Shown one piece after another: positions 1-7,452 of a stretch of DNA of 64,000 nucleotides. A program made the translations under genes and the position numbers. Each line of letters begins with the position of its first letter. Position 1 is the stretch's first letter. The notes beneath the pieces were generated by a model. It did not search any database. It worked only from the letters and a program-made list of their open reading frames with translations, and had not been told where the DNA came from. Origin of the DNA: Henriciella sp. GTDB lineage: Bacteria; Pseudomonadota; Alphaproteobacteria; Caulobacterales; Hyphomonadaceae. The stretch is taken from assembly GCA_021776655.1 (NCBI GenBank), contig JAJFFK010000023.1, positions 1 through 64,000 of the forward strand, written 5' to 3'.

Positions 1-141
1 AAGGTTGAGTGTTTCTTCAGCAAGATCAAACACTTCAGAGCCATTGCAACCCGGTACGAGAAATACGCTGAAAACTATCTCGCCCTCGTAAAACTCGCCG
101 CAATCAGAATTTGGCTTCGGTTTTATGAGTCGGTGACCTAG
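1..141 (+). mobile_element. C-terminal end of an IS5-family transposase (cut by window edge)
   Basis: Frame 1 is open from the first base to a TAG at 139-141 and encodes 46 residues with the C-terminal signature of IS5/IS427-type DDE transposases: the ERFF-like block (VECFFSKIKHFR), the ATRYEKYAENY segment and the IWLRFYESVT tail. The DDE glutamate helix is therefore visible; the rest lies before the window. The transposase stop overlaps the stop of the convergent gcrA gene: the four bases CTAG at 138-141 supply both TAG codons. IS5 relatives often duplicate a CTAG-like target, so these bases may be the target site, but the other IS end is not visible. Whether the element is intact cannot be judged. 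Confidence 0.75.
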
Positions 142-671
142 CCCGCGATCTTGCGAACATAGTTATATTCGACTTTCTTGCGCTCGCGTTTACGAGCCGG
201 TTGGAAGGCCACTTTGCCATGCTCTTCGCAATATGGGCCAGAGGATGATTTACGGCCACAAAAAGCGAATTTTGGATCCGCCGGATCACCGATCGGCCAT
301 TTGCACATACTGTCGCGCAGGGTGAGGATCGTCGCCGCCTCACCATCTGACAAGCGTTGCGGCGGTAGAGCGGCAACCATTGCAGCCTTCTCAGCCGTGC
401 GCAGCGGCGCATCGACACCCGCGACAGGACGCATTGGCCTTGGCGCAACCACCGAACCATCCGGTTGCAAACGCGGCTTCGGCCGGGCCAGGCGCGGTGG
501 ACGCTTAACCGGGCGCGACGGCGTGGCGCGGCCAGACAGACCAAGCCGGTGAACCTTGCCGATCACGGCATTGCGGGTCACCCCGCCAAGCTCTTTTGCG
601 ATTTGGCTCGCTGAGTGCCCTTCGGCCCATAGTTTCTTGAGCACTTCAACACGATCTTCTGTCCAAGCCAT
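138..671 (-). CDS. gcrA: GcrA-family cell-cycle transcriptional regulator
   Basis: GcrA binds sigma-70 holoenzyme and activates promoters carrying methylated GANTC sites during the alphaproteobacterial cell cycle. The 177-aa product begins MAWTEDRVEVLKKLW and has the family's N-terminal helix-turn-helix with GGVTRNAVIGKVHRLGLSGR (residues about 24-43), a basic proline-rich linker, and the C-terminal sigma-binding part with CKWPIGDP and a cysteine/histidine cluster (FCGRKSSSGPYCEEHGKVA). Length agrees with other GcrA proteins. The start at 671 was chosen over an upstream in-frame codon because the family N-terminus starts exactly there and a GGGGAGAG ribosome site precedes it. An IS5-type transposase ends on its stop codon, so the last few residues could be altered relative to relatives. 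Confidence 0.95.
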   Translation of the reverse strand: MAWTEDRVEVLKKLWAEGHSASQIAKELGGVTRNAVIGKVHRLGLSGRATPSRPVKRPPRLARPKPRLQPDGSVVAPRPMRPVAGVDAPLRTAEKAAMVAALPPQRLSDGEAATILTLRDSMCKWPIGDPADPKFAFCGRKSSSGPYCEEHGKVAFQPARKRERKKVEYNYVRKIAG

Positions 672-712
672 TTTCTCTCCCCGCTTTTCAGCAACCCCTA
701 GATGTTGATTTT

Positions 713-828
713 GAGTCTGCTCACCAGACCCAGCTTTCGCTACATGTCGTATCAGAGACGAAACGAAACACAAGATACGGGGTTGTGCAATCCACAGGCA
801 ATCAATATCTGGTGCTTGCTGTGGATAA
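713..828 (-). promoter_or_regulatory. gcrA upstream region with DnaA box and GANTC site
   Basis: The 205-bp gap between the divergent gcrA and the ABC-2 permease gene holds a perfect DnaA box, TGTGGATAA at 820-828 (complement TTATCCACA), and one CcrM methylation site GAGTC at 713-717, about 45 bp before the gcrA start. In Caulobacter gcrA transcription is activated by DnaA and affected by CcrM methylation, so this combination fits gcrA control. A second partial box-like TCCACA lies near 791. No CtrA site (TTAA-N7-TTAA) was found. Which of the two divergent genes each site serves is inferred. Confidence 0.55.
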
Positions 829-876
829 CTCAAAAAAAGTTCGCCAAACGCACTGTCAGCACCTACATAGCTGGCC

Positions 877-1707
877 ATGACTGAACGTACCTTACCCACT
901 TCCTCCCCGCAGCCTCGCTCTTACGGGGCGATAAACGGACTGGGCCTTTGGACTCTCTACAAGCGCGAAGTTGGACGGTTTTTGAAGGTCTGGATGCAGA
1001 CCCTGTTTGCACCGGTGATCACAACACTGTTGTTCATGACCGTGTTCAAACTCGCCTTTGGCGATCGCGGCGAATTGCGCGGTGATTTTGCTGGCTTGAG
1101 CTATAATGATTTTCTCGCACCGGGCCTGGTGGTGATGTCGGTCTTGCAGAACGCGTTTCAGAACTCGTCCTCGTCGCTGACAATATCCAAGGTTCAGGGC
1201 AGTCAGGTTGATTTCCTGATGCCGCCTTTGTCACCGCTGGAGCTGACCTTTGGTTTCATCTTTGGCGCCGTGACGCGCGGCGTCATGGTTGGTCTGATCG
1301 CAGCGGTCGCTATTCATCTCAGCGGACTGGCAGACTTGAGCATTGTGCATCTCTGGCCGGTGATCTGGTTTTCCTTGATGGCGGCAATTTTCCTGGCTGC
1401 AATTGGCACAATGGGCGGCATCTGGGCCGACAAGTTCGATCACTTAGCCGCCGTGACCAATTTCGTGATTGTGCCGCTGACTTTCCTGTCTGGTACATTT
1501 TACGACATCAATGTCTTGTCCGAACCGTTCCGCAGTATCGCGCATTTTGACCCGATTTTCTATCTGATTGATGGCTTCCGCTACGGTTTCCTCGGCGCGG
1601 CGAACTCTAATATTGGTGTTGGCATGGCGGTCACAGGTGGGGTCGCATTTGCGGCCTCAACCGGCGTCTGGTGGATGCTGAAATCTGGCTATAAGTTAAA
1701 GGCATAG
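877..1707 (+). CDS. ABC-2 type transporter permease
   Basis: This 276-aa inner-membrane protein has about six hydrophobic segments after a soluble N-terminus, the layout of ABC-2 permeases of the YadH/NodJ type that export polysaccharides, lipids or drugs. Recognisable features are TLYKREVGRFLKVW at the start of the transport domain, the LFAPVITTLLFMTVF first membrane helix, and the PLTFLSGTFYDINVLSEPFR segment typical of the family's fifth helix and loop. The ATG at 877 opens the frame. No ATPase partner is encoded beside it, so the cognate ATP-binding subunit must be elsewhere or shared. It is followed after 10 bp by a small membrane protein gene and then an ABC-F gene, all on the same strand. 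The substrate cannot be named. Confidence 0.85.
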   Translation: MTERTLPTSSPQPRSYGAINGLGLWTLYKREVGRFLKVWMQTLFAPVITTLLFMTVFKLAFGDRGELRGDFAGLSYNDFLAPGLVVMSVLQNAFQNSSSSLTISKVQGSQVDFLMPPLSPLELTFGFIFGAVTRGVMVGLIAAVAIHLSGLADLSIVHLWPVIWFSLMAAIFLAAIGTMGGIWADKFDHLAAVTNFVIVPLTFLSGTFYDINVLSEPFRSIAHFDPIFYLIDGFRYGFLGAANSNIGVGMAVTGGVAFAASTGVWWMLKSGYKLKA

Positions 1708-1717
1708 GGAGAAACAT

Positions 1718-2095
1718 ATGTCAGAAGCTGAATTCATCACCACTGGATATCATGGGCTGCAAACCGGAATATTGGGTGTAACTGCAATTTTCACACTGGT
1801 CTTCGCGTATCTTGGTGGATTGCATTTATTCCTACGCAAAGAGCCATTGCTGACGCGAATTGCTGTCTTTACGATTTTCGTTGGTGCCTATTTATTTGTG
1901 AACATTTTTCTCTATTCAGCCGCTTTGTTCGGACAGGAATGGCTGGACCTGCGCATACAGGCTGTAGCATTAGACCCAGCGGATTACGGCTTCTATGAGG
2001 GAAATAGTGTCACTATCATGCGGATCACATGGGGGATCATTGCATTGGGCACCCTCGCCTTCACAACAATTGATACTTTCCGCTCCAAAACCTAG
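1718..2095 (+). CDS. Small membrane protein of unknown function
   Basis: The 125-aa product has three to four hydrophobic helices (around residues 17-38, 48-72 and 98-118) and no motif I recognise. A good ribosome site (GGAGAAACAT) precedes the ATG. It sits 10 bp after the ABC-2 permease gene and 15 bp before the ABC-F gene, so the three are probably cotranscribed. Codon use resembles the neighbours, though the gene is slightly poorer in G+C. It could be an accessory subunit of the permease, but nothing in the sequence shows that. Confidence 0.7.
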   Translation: MSEAEFITTGYHGLQTGILGVTAIFTLVFAYLGGLHLFLRKEPLLTRIAVFTIFVGAYLFVNIFLYSAALFGQEWLDLRIQAVALDPADYGFYEGNSVTIMRITWGIIALGTLAFTTIDTFRSKT

Positions 2096-2110
2096 GATTT
2101 TACGACTGAC

Positions 2111-3910
2111 ATGGCACAGCTGCCCGTTCTCTCAATGACCGATGTGCGGCTGTCTTTTGGCGGGGCGCCGCTCTTTGAAGGCGTGATGTTTACGCTGGTC
2201 AAGGGTGAACGCGCTGCGCTGGTCGGGCGCAACGGCGCTGGCAAGTCAACCCTGATGCGCGTTCTGACCGGGCAGTTCGGCCCAGACAGTGGTAAGCTCT
2301 GGTTGATGCCGGGACTTAATATTGTTGCAGTGGAGCAAGAACCTGACCTGTCGGCGTTTGACACTGTGCTCGATTATGCCGCGCAAGACCTCGACGCGGT
2401 GTGGATGGCTGAGTCCGAGCTTGGCCTGTTTGATGTCGATCCGAACGCTGACCCGAAAACCCTGTCTGGCGGACAGACGCGGCGCGCGGCGCTGGCCAAG
2501 GCGTTCGCCCGCGACCCGGATGTTCTGTTACTGGACGAACCGACCAACCATCTCGATGTGCCGATGATTGAATCGCTGGAATCGCGTCTAAAATCGTTCC
2601 CCGGCGGGGTCCTGCTGGTCAGCCACGATCGCCGCTTCATGGAGAATGTCACAACCAACACATTGTGGCTGCGCGACGGCAAGGTGATGAAATCGCCGCG
2701 CGGGTATGGTTATTTTGATGAATGGGCGGCGGAGATCGAAGCTTCGGAAGAAAAGCTTCTGACCAAGATGAAAACCCAGATGAAGGCCGAAAACCGCTGG
2801 CTCGCCCGCGGCGTGACCGGCCGCCGGGCGCGCAATATGGGCCGGTTACGCAAGCTGCAGGGGATGCGGGCAGAGCAAGCAGCGCTGCGAACCTCGGTCA
2901 ATACCGCCCATGCAACCGCCGGGATCAGTGCGCAGGTTGGCGACAATCAAAGCCGCAAAGTGTTGGAAACGCGTGGGCTCTCAAAATCATTTGGCGATCT
3001 GAAAATTGTCGAAGACCTGTCGATGAAAATCCTGCGCGGTGACCGGATCGGCTTTATCGGGCCAAATGGCGCGGGCAAGACCACGCTGATCAAACTCTTT
3101 CTGGGGCAGCTCGCCCCTGACCAAGGCAGTGTGAAGCTCAACTCTGCGCTAAGCGTGACTTACCTTGATCAAACCCGCGACACGCTAAAACCCGGCGACA
3201 CGCTGTGGGAAGCGCTGACCCCATCTGGCGGCGACAGCATCATGGTCCAGGGTCATCCACGTCATGTCGCCGGATATGCCAAGGATTTCCTGTTCAAACC
3301 GGCACAGCTGCGCCAGCCTGTCGCTGCCCTGTCCGGCGGCGAGCGCAACCGTCTAACCCTGGCCATCGCATTGGCCAAAGCCGCCGATGTTCTGGTCCTC
3401 GACGAGCCAACCAATGATCTCGACATGCAGACATTGGAACTGCTCGAAGACATGCTGCTCGGCTTCGAGGGCACATTGTTACTGGTCAGCCATGACCGGG
3501 CCTTCCTCGATGCCACGGTGACCTCTTGCCTGGTGCCGGTTGGCAAGGGTCAATGGCTTCAGACCGCAGGCGGGTGGAGCGATGCACGCAACCAAATTGC
3601 ATCTAGATCCACGGCAAGTGCGGCGAAGAAAAAACCGGCGGCGGCGGCAAACTCCAGCGAGGCGAAACGCCCCATCAAACTGACCTTCAAGGATCAGCAC
3701 CGCCTGAAACAGGCCGAAACCGCGATCCCGCGCCTGACCGTAGAAATTGAAACGCTGCAACAAGACCTCGCCGATCCTGAGCTGTTCAACCGAGCCCCAG
3801 ACAAGTTCAATACCTTGTCGGCGCGCTTGCAATCAGCGCAGATCGAGCTTGACCGGGCTGAGAGCGAGTGGATGGAAATCGAAGAGCTGAAAGAAGGTTT
3901 GACGCGCTGA
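2111..3910 (+). CDS. uup: ABC-F family ATPase, Uup-like
   Basis: Uup-type ABC-F proteins are soluble tandem ATPases that act on ribosomes or nucleic-acid structures, not in transport. The 599-aa product has two ABC cassettes: Walker A GRNGAGKST near residue 39, signature LSGGQ near 118 and Walker B LLLDEPTNHLD near 139; then GPNGAGKTT near 318, LSGGE near 411 and LVLDEPTNDLD near 431. The linker between the cassettes is rich in basic residues (RGVTGRRARNMGRLRKLQ). After residue about 520 comes the Uup-specific C-terminal coiled coil (LTFKDQHRLKQAE ... SEWMEIEELKE), which separates it from EttA, YheS and YbiT. The N-terminal cassette is shortened relative to E. coli Uup. The gene is the last of a three-gene plus-strand run. 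Confidence 0.9.
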   Translation: MAQLPVLSMTDVRLSFGGAPLFEGVMFTLVKGERAALVGRNGAGKSTLMRVLTGQFGPDSGKLWLMPGLNIVAVEQEPDLSAFDTVLDYAAQDLDAVWMAESELGLFDVDPNADPKTLSGGQTRRAALAKAFARDPDVLLLDEPTNHLDVPMIESLESRLKSFPGGVLLVSHDRRFMENVTTNTLWLRDGKVMKSPRGYGYFDEWAAEIEASEEKLLTKMKTQMKAENRWLARGVTGRRARNMGRLRKLQGMRAEQAALRTSVNTAHATAGISAQVGDNQSRKVLETRGLSKSFGDLKIVEDLSMKILRGDRIGFIGPNGAGKTTLIKLFLGQLAPDQGSVKLNSALSVTYLDQTRDTLKPGDTLWEALTPSGGDSIMVQGHPRHVAGYAKDFLFKPAQLRQPVAALSGGERNRLTLAIALAKAADVLVLDEPTNDLDMQTLELLEDMLLGFEGTLLLVSHDRAFLDATVTSCLVPVGKGQWLQTAGGWSDARNQIASRSTASAAKKKPAAAANSSEAKRPIKLTFKDQHRLKQAETAIPRLTVEIETLQQDLADPELFNRAPDKFNTLSARLQSAQIELDRAESEWMEIEELKEGLTR

Positions 3911-3934
3911 GCCGGCCCCTTTGCAGGCACCTCA

Positions 3935-4024
3935 CAGATTGATTTCGCTCACGGCTATTCCTCGCTGAAGCGAAGGCCTGCACGGGCGCGACGCATGAGC
4001 GCCGGGCCGAACTTGCGACCGGGG
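3935..4024 (-). repeat. Dispersed 90-bp repeat, copy A
   Basis: Read on the minus strand this segment matches 6570-6659 of the plus strand at 73 of 90 positions counted by eye with no gaps. Shared blocks include CCGGCGCT, ATGCG, CGCGCCCG and the strongest one, AATAGCCGTGAGCGAAA. The copy begins about 25 bp after the uup stop. A shorter version of the last block recurs at 40471-40488. It does not have transposase sequence or clear terminal inverted repeats. Confidence 0.7.
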
Positions 4025-4035
4025 TAATACCTCAT
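3955..4035 (-). CDS. Possible 26-aa small protein inside the dispersed repeat
   Basis: On the minus strand an ATG at 4035 opens 26 codons reading MRYYPGRKFGPALMRRARAG and then LRFSEE before TAG. A GGAGAG ribosome site lies six bases upstream of the ATG. The second repeat copy (6570-6659) keeps the same reading frame and stop, with PALMRRARAG unchanged and several differing residues elsewhere, but lacks a start codon. The product would be strongly basic. I do not recognise it. It may be a true small protein, a translated leader, or a chance frame in a structured repeat; the conserved stop and frame argue mildly for translation. Confidence 0.3.
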   Translation of the reverse strand: MRYYPGRKFGPALMRRARAGLRFSEE

Positions 4036-4050
4036 AGGACACTCTCCATT

Positions 4051-4090
4051 TGTCATCCCGGAATTTTCACTGGAAAATATCCGGGACCCA
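4051..4090. repeat. Intergenic palindrome (hairpin)
   Basis: The arms TCCCGG...ATTTTC and GAAAAT...CCGGGA pair around an ACTG loop with one unequal bulge, giving a stem of about 12 pairs inside 4051-4090. It lies between uup and the convergent SDR gene. The form (CATCCCGGAA ... ATCCGGGACC) resembles short palindromic repeats scattered in other alphaproteobacteria. It lacks a T-run, so terminator activity is uncertain. Confidence 0.5.
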
Positions 4091-4131
4091 GCACAGTGAG
4101 TAAACGCAAAACCTCATCAACAAAATACGCG

Positions 4132-4896
4132 CTAGCCTTTATACGCCCGGTTGAGTTTCTGCATGCCAGATATCCAGCGATCATAATCATTGGCCTTGTT
4201 GCGCATATATTTCAGCACTTCAGGATGCGGCAGCACCAGAAACGTCTCCGCCTCAATTGTGCGCACACAGGCCTCGGCAACCTCGCTCGGCTCCATCATG
4301 CCATTGATGCTGGCGACACCGTCCGGATTGCCCGCCGTCATTGCGGTTCGGACCGCTTGCGGGCAAAGCACCGAGACCTTGATCCCGTCATCACCATGGG
4401 TCAGCGCCAGCCATTCAGCCAAGCCAACCGCCGCATGCTTGGTCACCGCATAGGGCGCCGATCCGATCTGTGACAGCAGGCCCGCCGCCGACGCTGTGTT
4501 CAGAATATAGCCCTCGCCGCGCGCAATCATCCGTGGAATTACATGCCGCGCCGCCCAAACATGCGCCATCACATTCACATCCCAGATCGTCTGCCATTTA
4601 TCATTTGAAACTTCAGCGCCGCCGCCTGCACCAATCCCGGCATTTGAGCAGAACAGATCAATCGGACCATGCTCGCGCTCGACGCTGTCGATCAGGTGCT
4701 TGATGTCTTCTTCTTTGCCAACATTGGTGGTGAATGCGACGCCATTGACCGCTTTGGCCGTTTCAGCTGCGCCATCGCCGTTCAGATCGGAGCAGACAAT
4801 CAGCTTGGCGCCTTCACTGTGAAAGCGCAGCGCAAGTTCACGCCCGATCCCACTTGCTGCCCCGGTTATAACAATCGTCTTGCCGCGAATTTCCAT
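4132..4896 (-). CDS. SDR family oxidoreductase
   Basis: A 254-aa classical short-chain dehydrogenase/reductase. The Rossmann motif TGAASGIG is at residues 11-18, the NAG motif (SNAGIGAGG) near 83, and the catalytic YAVTK (Tyr and Lys four apart) near 153, preceded by a serine-containing LNTASAAG strand. Length is typical. The acidic residue after the second strand (SDLN near residue 38) suggests NAD(H) over NADP(H), as an inference. The ATG at 4896 follows GAGGAG. The substrate cannot be deduced; the gene stands alone between a repeat region and the divergent serine hydrolase. Confidence 0.9.
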   Translation of the reverse strand: MEIRGKTIVITGAASGIGRELALRFHSEGAKLIVCSDLNGDGAAETAKAVNGVAFTTNVGKEEDIKHLIDSVEREHGPIDLFCSNAGIGAGGGAEVSNDKWQTIWDVNVMAHVWAARHVIPRMIARGEGYILNTASAAGLLSQIGSAPYAVTKHAAVGLAEWLALTHGDDGIKVSVLCPQAVRTAMTAGNPDGVASINGMMEPSEVAEACVRTIEAETFLVLPHPEVLKYMRNKANDYDRWISGMQKLNRAYKG

Positions 4897-5087
4897 ACCA
4901 GCTCCTCATGCTCAATCAGGTTCACAAGCATAAACACTCGCAACGCATCGGACCATAGGTGCCGGGGCGTCATACCACGCAGTGCAAACTTGTTTATGGC
5001 TTTGTCGCCTCTTGCCGTAATTCCGCCGCTTGAGCGTTTTAGCCAAACCAGATTAGCTAGTGGTGAAATCTATTTCGGAGTATTTCT

Positions 5088-6542
5088 ATGCGGCTCATTC
5101 CTCTTCTCGTCAGCGCGTTGGCGCTCACCATTTCACCTCAAGCTTTTGCCCAGAATGAAACGGTGAGCGAGGCAACCAAACAAGCCTTTGCGGCTGGCTA
5201 TAAGGCCTTGTTCACCTGTTCGGCTACGTTCAATGCCGACCAGACACAGCCGGTGATCGATGCAAATGAGCTTGATGGCATCTATCAAGGCTATCGCCCG
5301 TTCATGCGCGACCTCTCAAACGCCAATATCAATGAGCGCCGCCGCACAGTATCAGTCCGGTTTGACCCGGACATGCCACCGCGCATTGCTGCCTGGCGAT
5401 CTGGCATGGGTTGCTCCCTGCTGCCGGTTGGCGCAGGTCCAAAAGCGGCCCAATGGTTACCGCGATTTGCCGCGACACCGCCAAGCGCTGCGCGTGATAT
5501 CTCAACCGCCCTCGGCGACAGCGTGGTTCTAACCGAGAACACTTTGGCGCTTGATCGATTGGAGGCTCCTGTCAGCTTTGCGTTTGATGGTGATACTTAC
5601 GGCGCAGGCACACGCAGCAGCGCGATTGTCGTCGTCCACAAGGGCCAAGTGATTGCAGAGCGTTATGCCCGCGGCATGGATGCCAATAAGCCGCAGCGCA
5701 CATGGTCGGTTGCCAAATCCCTGACCGCAACCGTCATGGGCGCGGCGATTGAGGACGGCCTGGTCGGCCTCGATAACACAGCCGTCATCAGAGATTTCAA
5801 CCTTGGCGGCGACCCGCGCCGGGTGATCACTTTGCGCCACCTGCTCAACATGGCCAGCGGTCTGGAATCAGGAACGCGCGGGTCTCGCACAGATCGGGTC
5901 TATTTTGGCGGCGTCAAAGTCATGGATATGGTTCGCGCGCGCTTGCTGGAAGCTGAACCGGGAACACGGTTCAAATATTCCAATTATGACAGTCTGATCG
6001 CCATGCGATATTTGCGCGAAGCGATCGACGATGACGGCGCTTATTTTCGCTATCCTTACGAGGCTGTGCTGAACAAGATTGGTGCCACGCATACGATTCT
6101 GGAAACCGATTGGGATGGCGACTATATCGCCTCCTCGCAGGTTTGGATGACGGCCCGCGACATGGCCCGGTTGGGCCAACTATACCTACAGAATGGCAAC
6201 TGGTCAGGTGAACAGATCCTGCCGGTCAACTGGGTCGACTATGTCTCTCGTCCAGCGCCCGCGCAACCGGCTGGTGATGGCTTCGGTTATGGCGGGGCGT
6301 TCTGGCTACTTGGTGGCCATGAGGGCGCACCAGATGATGCTTATGCTGGCTTGGGCAATCGCGGTCAGCATATGGTGATCATCCCATCGCGCGATCTGGT
6401 AATTGTACGGCGCGGCTATGATGTTGCCGGGCAACCGTCTTTCAATATCGCAAAGCTAAGCGCAGACATCGTCGCTGTTCTGGACCGGATCGAGGCGGAA
6501 AAGCTTGCTGCTGAACTGGCGGATCTAGAGGCCGATGAGTAG
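5088..6542 (+). CDS. Secreted serine hydrolase of the class C beta-lactamase fold
   Basis: The 484-aa product starts with a signal peptide (MRLIPLLVSALALTISPQAFAQ, likely cut after AFA). The beta-lactamase/esterase domain follows: SVAKS near residue 207 gives the SxxK nucleophile and lysine, YSNYDS near 297 the YxN motif, and GNRGQHMVIIPSRD near 438 corresponds to the region of the third motif. Such enzymes (COG1680) act as esterases, peptidases or amidases in the periplasm; true beta-lactam hydrolysis is not implied. The first 140 residues form an extra N-terminal region with two cysteines. A GGAG site stands 8 bases before the ATG. Confidence 0.88.
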   Translation: MRLIPLLVSALALTISPQAFAQNETVSEATKQAFAAGYKALFTCSATFNADQTQPVIDANELDGIYQGYRPFMRDLSNANINERRRTVSVRFDPDMPPRIAAWRSGMGCSLLPVGAGPKAAQWLPRFAATPPSAARDISTALGDSVVLTENTLALDRLEAPVSFAFDGDTYGAGTRSSAIVVVHKGQVIAERYARGMDANKPQRTWSVAKSLTATVMGAAIEDGLVGLDNTAVIRDFNLGGDPRRVITLRHLLNMASGLESGTRGSRTDRVYFGGVKVMDMVRARLLEAEPGTRFKYSNYDSLIAMRYLREAIDDDGAYFRYPYEAVLNKIGATHTILETDWDGDYIASSQVWMTARDMARLGQLYLQNGNWSGEQILPVNWVDYVSRPAPAQPAGDGFGYGGAFWLLGGHEGAPDDAYAGLGNRGQHMVIIPSRDLVIVRRGYDVAGQPSFNIAKLSADIVAVLDRIEAEKLAAELADLEADE

Positions 6543-6569
6543 CACGGGGGAAGTCTAGGCGGGTTAGCT

Positions 6570-6659
6570 CCCCGGTTGCAAGCGCGATCCGGCGCTAATG
6601 CGCCGCGCCCGCGCAGGCACTTGCGTCAGCAAGAAATAGCCGTGAGCGAAAACAAACAG
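6570..6659 (+). repeat. Dispersed 90-bp repeat, copy B
   Basis: This is the second copy of the element at 3935-4024, in opposite orientation, 28 bp after the serine hydrolase stop. It keeps the in-frame PALMRRARAG coding stretch and the following TAG of copy A but has a stop codon (TAG) where the ATG region would be. Both copies sit immediately downstream of a plus-strand gene, copy A pointing toward it and copy B away from it. Confidence 0.7.
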
Positions 6660-6685
6660 ACCGTTTCTATGTTCGACGAAAGTGT

Positions 6686-7354
6686 TTACCCAACCGGCTC
6701 AAGCAGTGCTGTGATCCGCTGCGAGATTGTCTCATTAAACGACTGCATCATGGCTGAGCCAGATATCAGCATATCAAAGCCTTCAACATAGGTGCGCCCA
6801 TCCGGTGCCCGCGCGCAGGTGACCTGCATATCGAACTGTTTGATCTTGGCAACAAGCATCGGCTTATAGGGTTTTGGCAGCACCATACTGAAGCCGAGTA
6901 TCGCCCCATCCGCCTTGGCGAGGGTTATCTCGCCATCGACCTTCCGCATCATCTTCTTTTCGGTTTTATCCGCGTCTGCGTCAGGCAGCGGCGTGAAAGT
7001 ATAGGTCGCACTGGTCTCAGTCTGTGCTTGCAAGGATGCATCATCAGGGACATTCTCAGAGAAGTCCAGGCACCAGATATCCCCGTCCGCACTGGCCTCC
7101 ATTTCGTTCAAGCCGTCTCTAAAGCCATCCGACCAATCGACTTCAAGCGGCGAAGCTATTTGAATGCGTTGCCCCTCTGGTTGGCTCGGATCGACCTGTC
7201 CGACAGCGGTTACGCCTTTGGTCGCGTAGATCATCTCATAGGCATAAATCGGCCCATCTTTTGACTGCGCCCGCATCTTATCCAGCAATGGGTCAGCCAG
7301 TGCAGGGCCAACCATCAGGACTGTCGCAGCTATCAAGTATATTGGTTTGGTCAT
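6686..7354 (-). CDS. Secreted protein of unknown function
   Basis: The 222-aa product begins with a probable signal peptide (MTKPIYLIAATVLMVGPALA) and is otherwise soluble. It contains a conserved-looking region of alternating strands with ATYTFTPLPDADADK and a final amphipathic helix (MQSFNETISQRITALLEP). One pair of cysteines (near 96 and 181) could form a disulphide in the periplasm. I do not recognise a family. It stands between the repeat copy B and the ECF41 operon on the same strand as the latter, 98 bp downstream of it. Confidence 0.7.
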   Translation of the reverse strand: MTKPIYLIAATVLMVGPALADPLLDKMRAQSKDGPIYAYEMIYATKGVTAVGQVDPSQPEGQRIQIASPLEVDWSDGFRDGLNEMEASADGDIWCLDFSENVPDDASLQAQTETSATYTFTPLPDADADKTEKKMMRKVDGEITLAKADGAILGFSMVLPKPYKPMLVAKIKQFDMQVTCARAPDGRTYVEGFDMLISGSAMMQSFNETISQRITALLEPVG

Positions 7355-7452
7355 GTTGAAATCCGTTCCATTTCCCTCACCAAACCCGAACTGAGCTGAA
7401 TGTCAGATGAAACTTGCGTAAGATACCGTAGATTGGGCTAGTCGCACTAGGC

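Noticed and set aside
702-884. 60-codon frame between gcrA and the ABC-2 permease
   Set aside because: No ribosome site, no family likeness, and it covers the DnaA box and promoter region.
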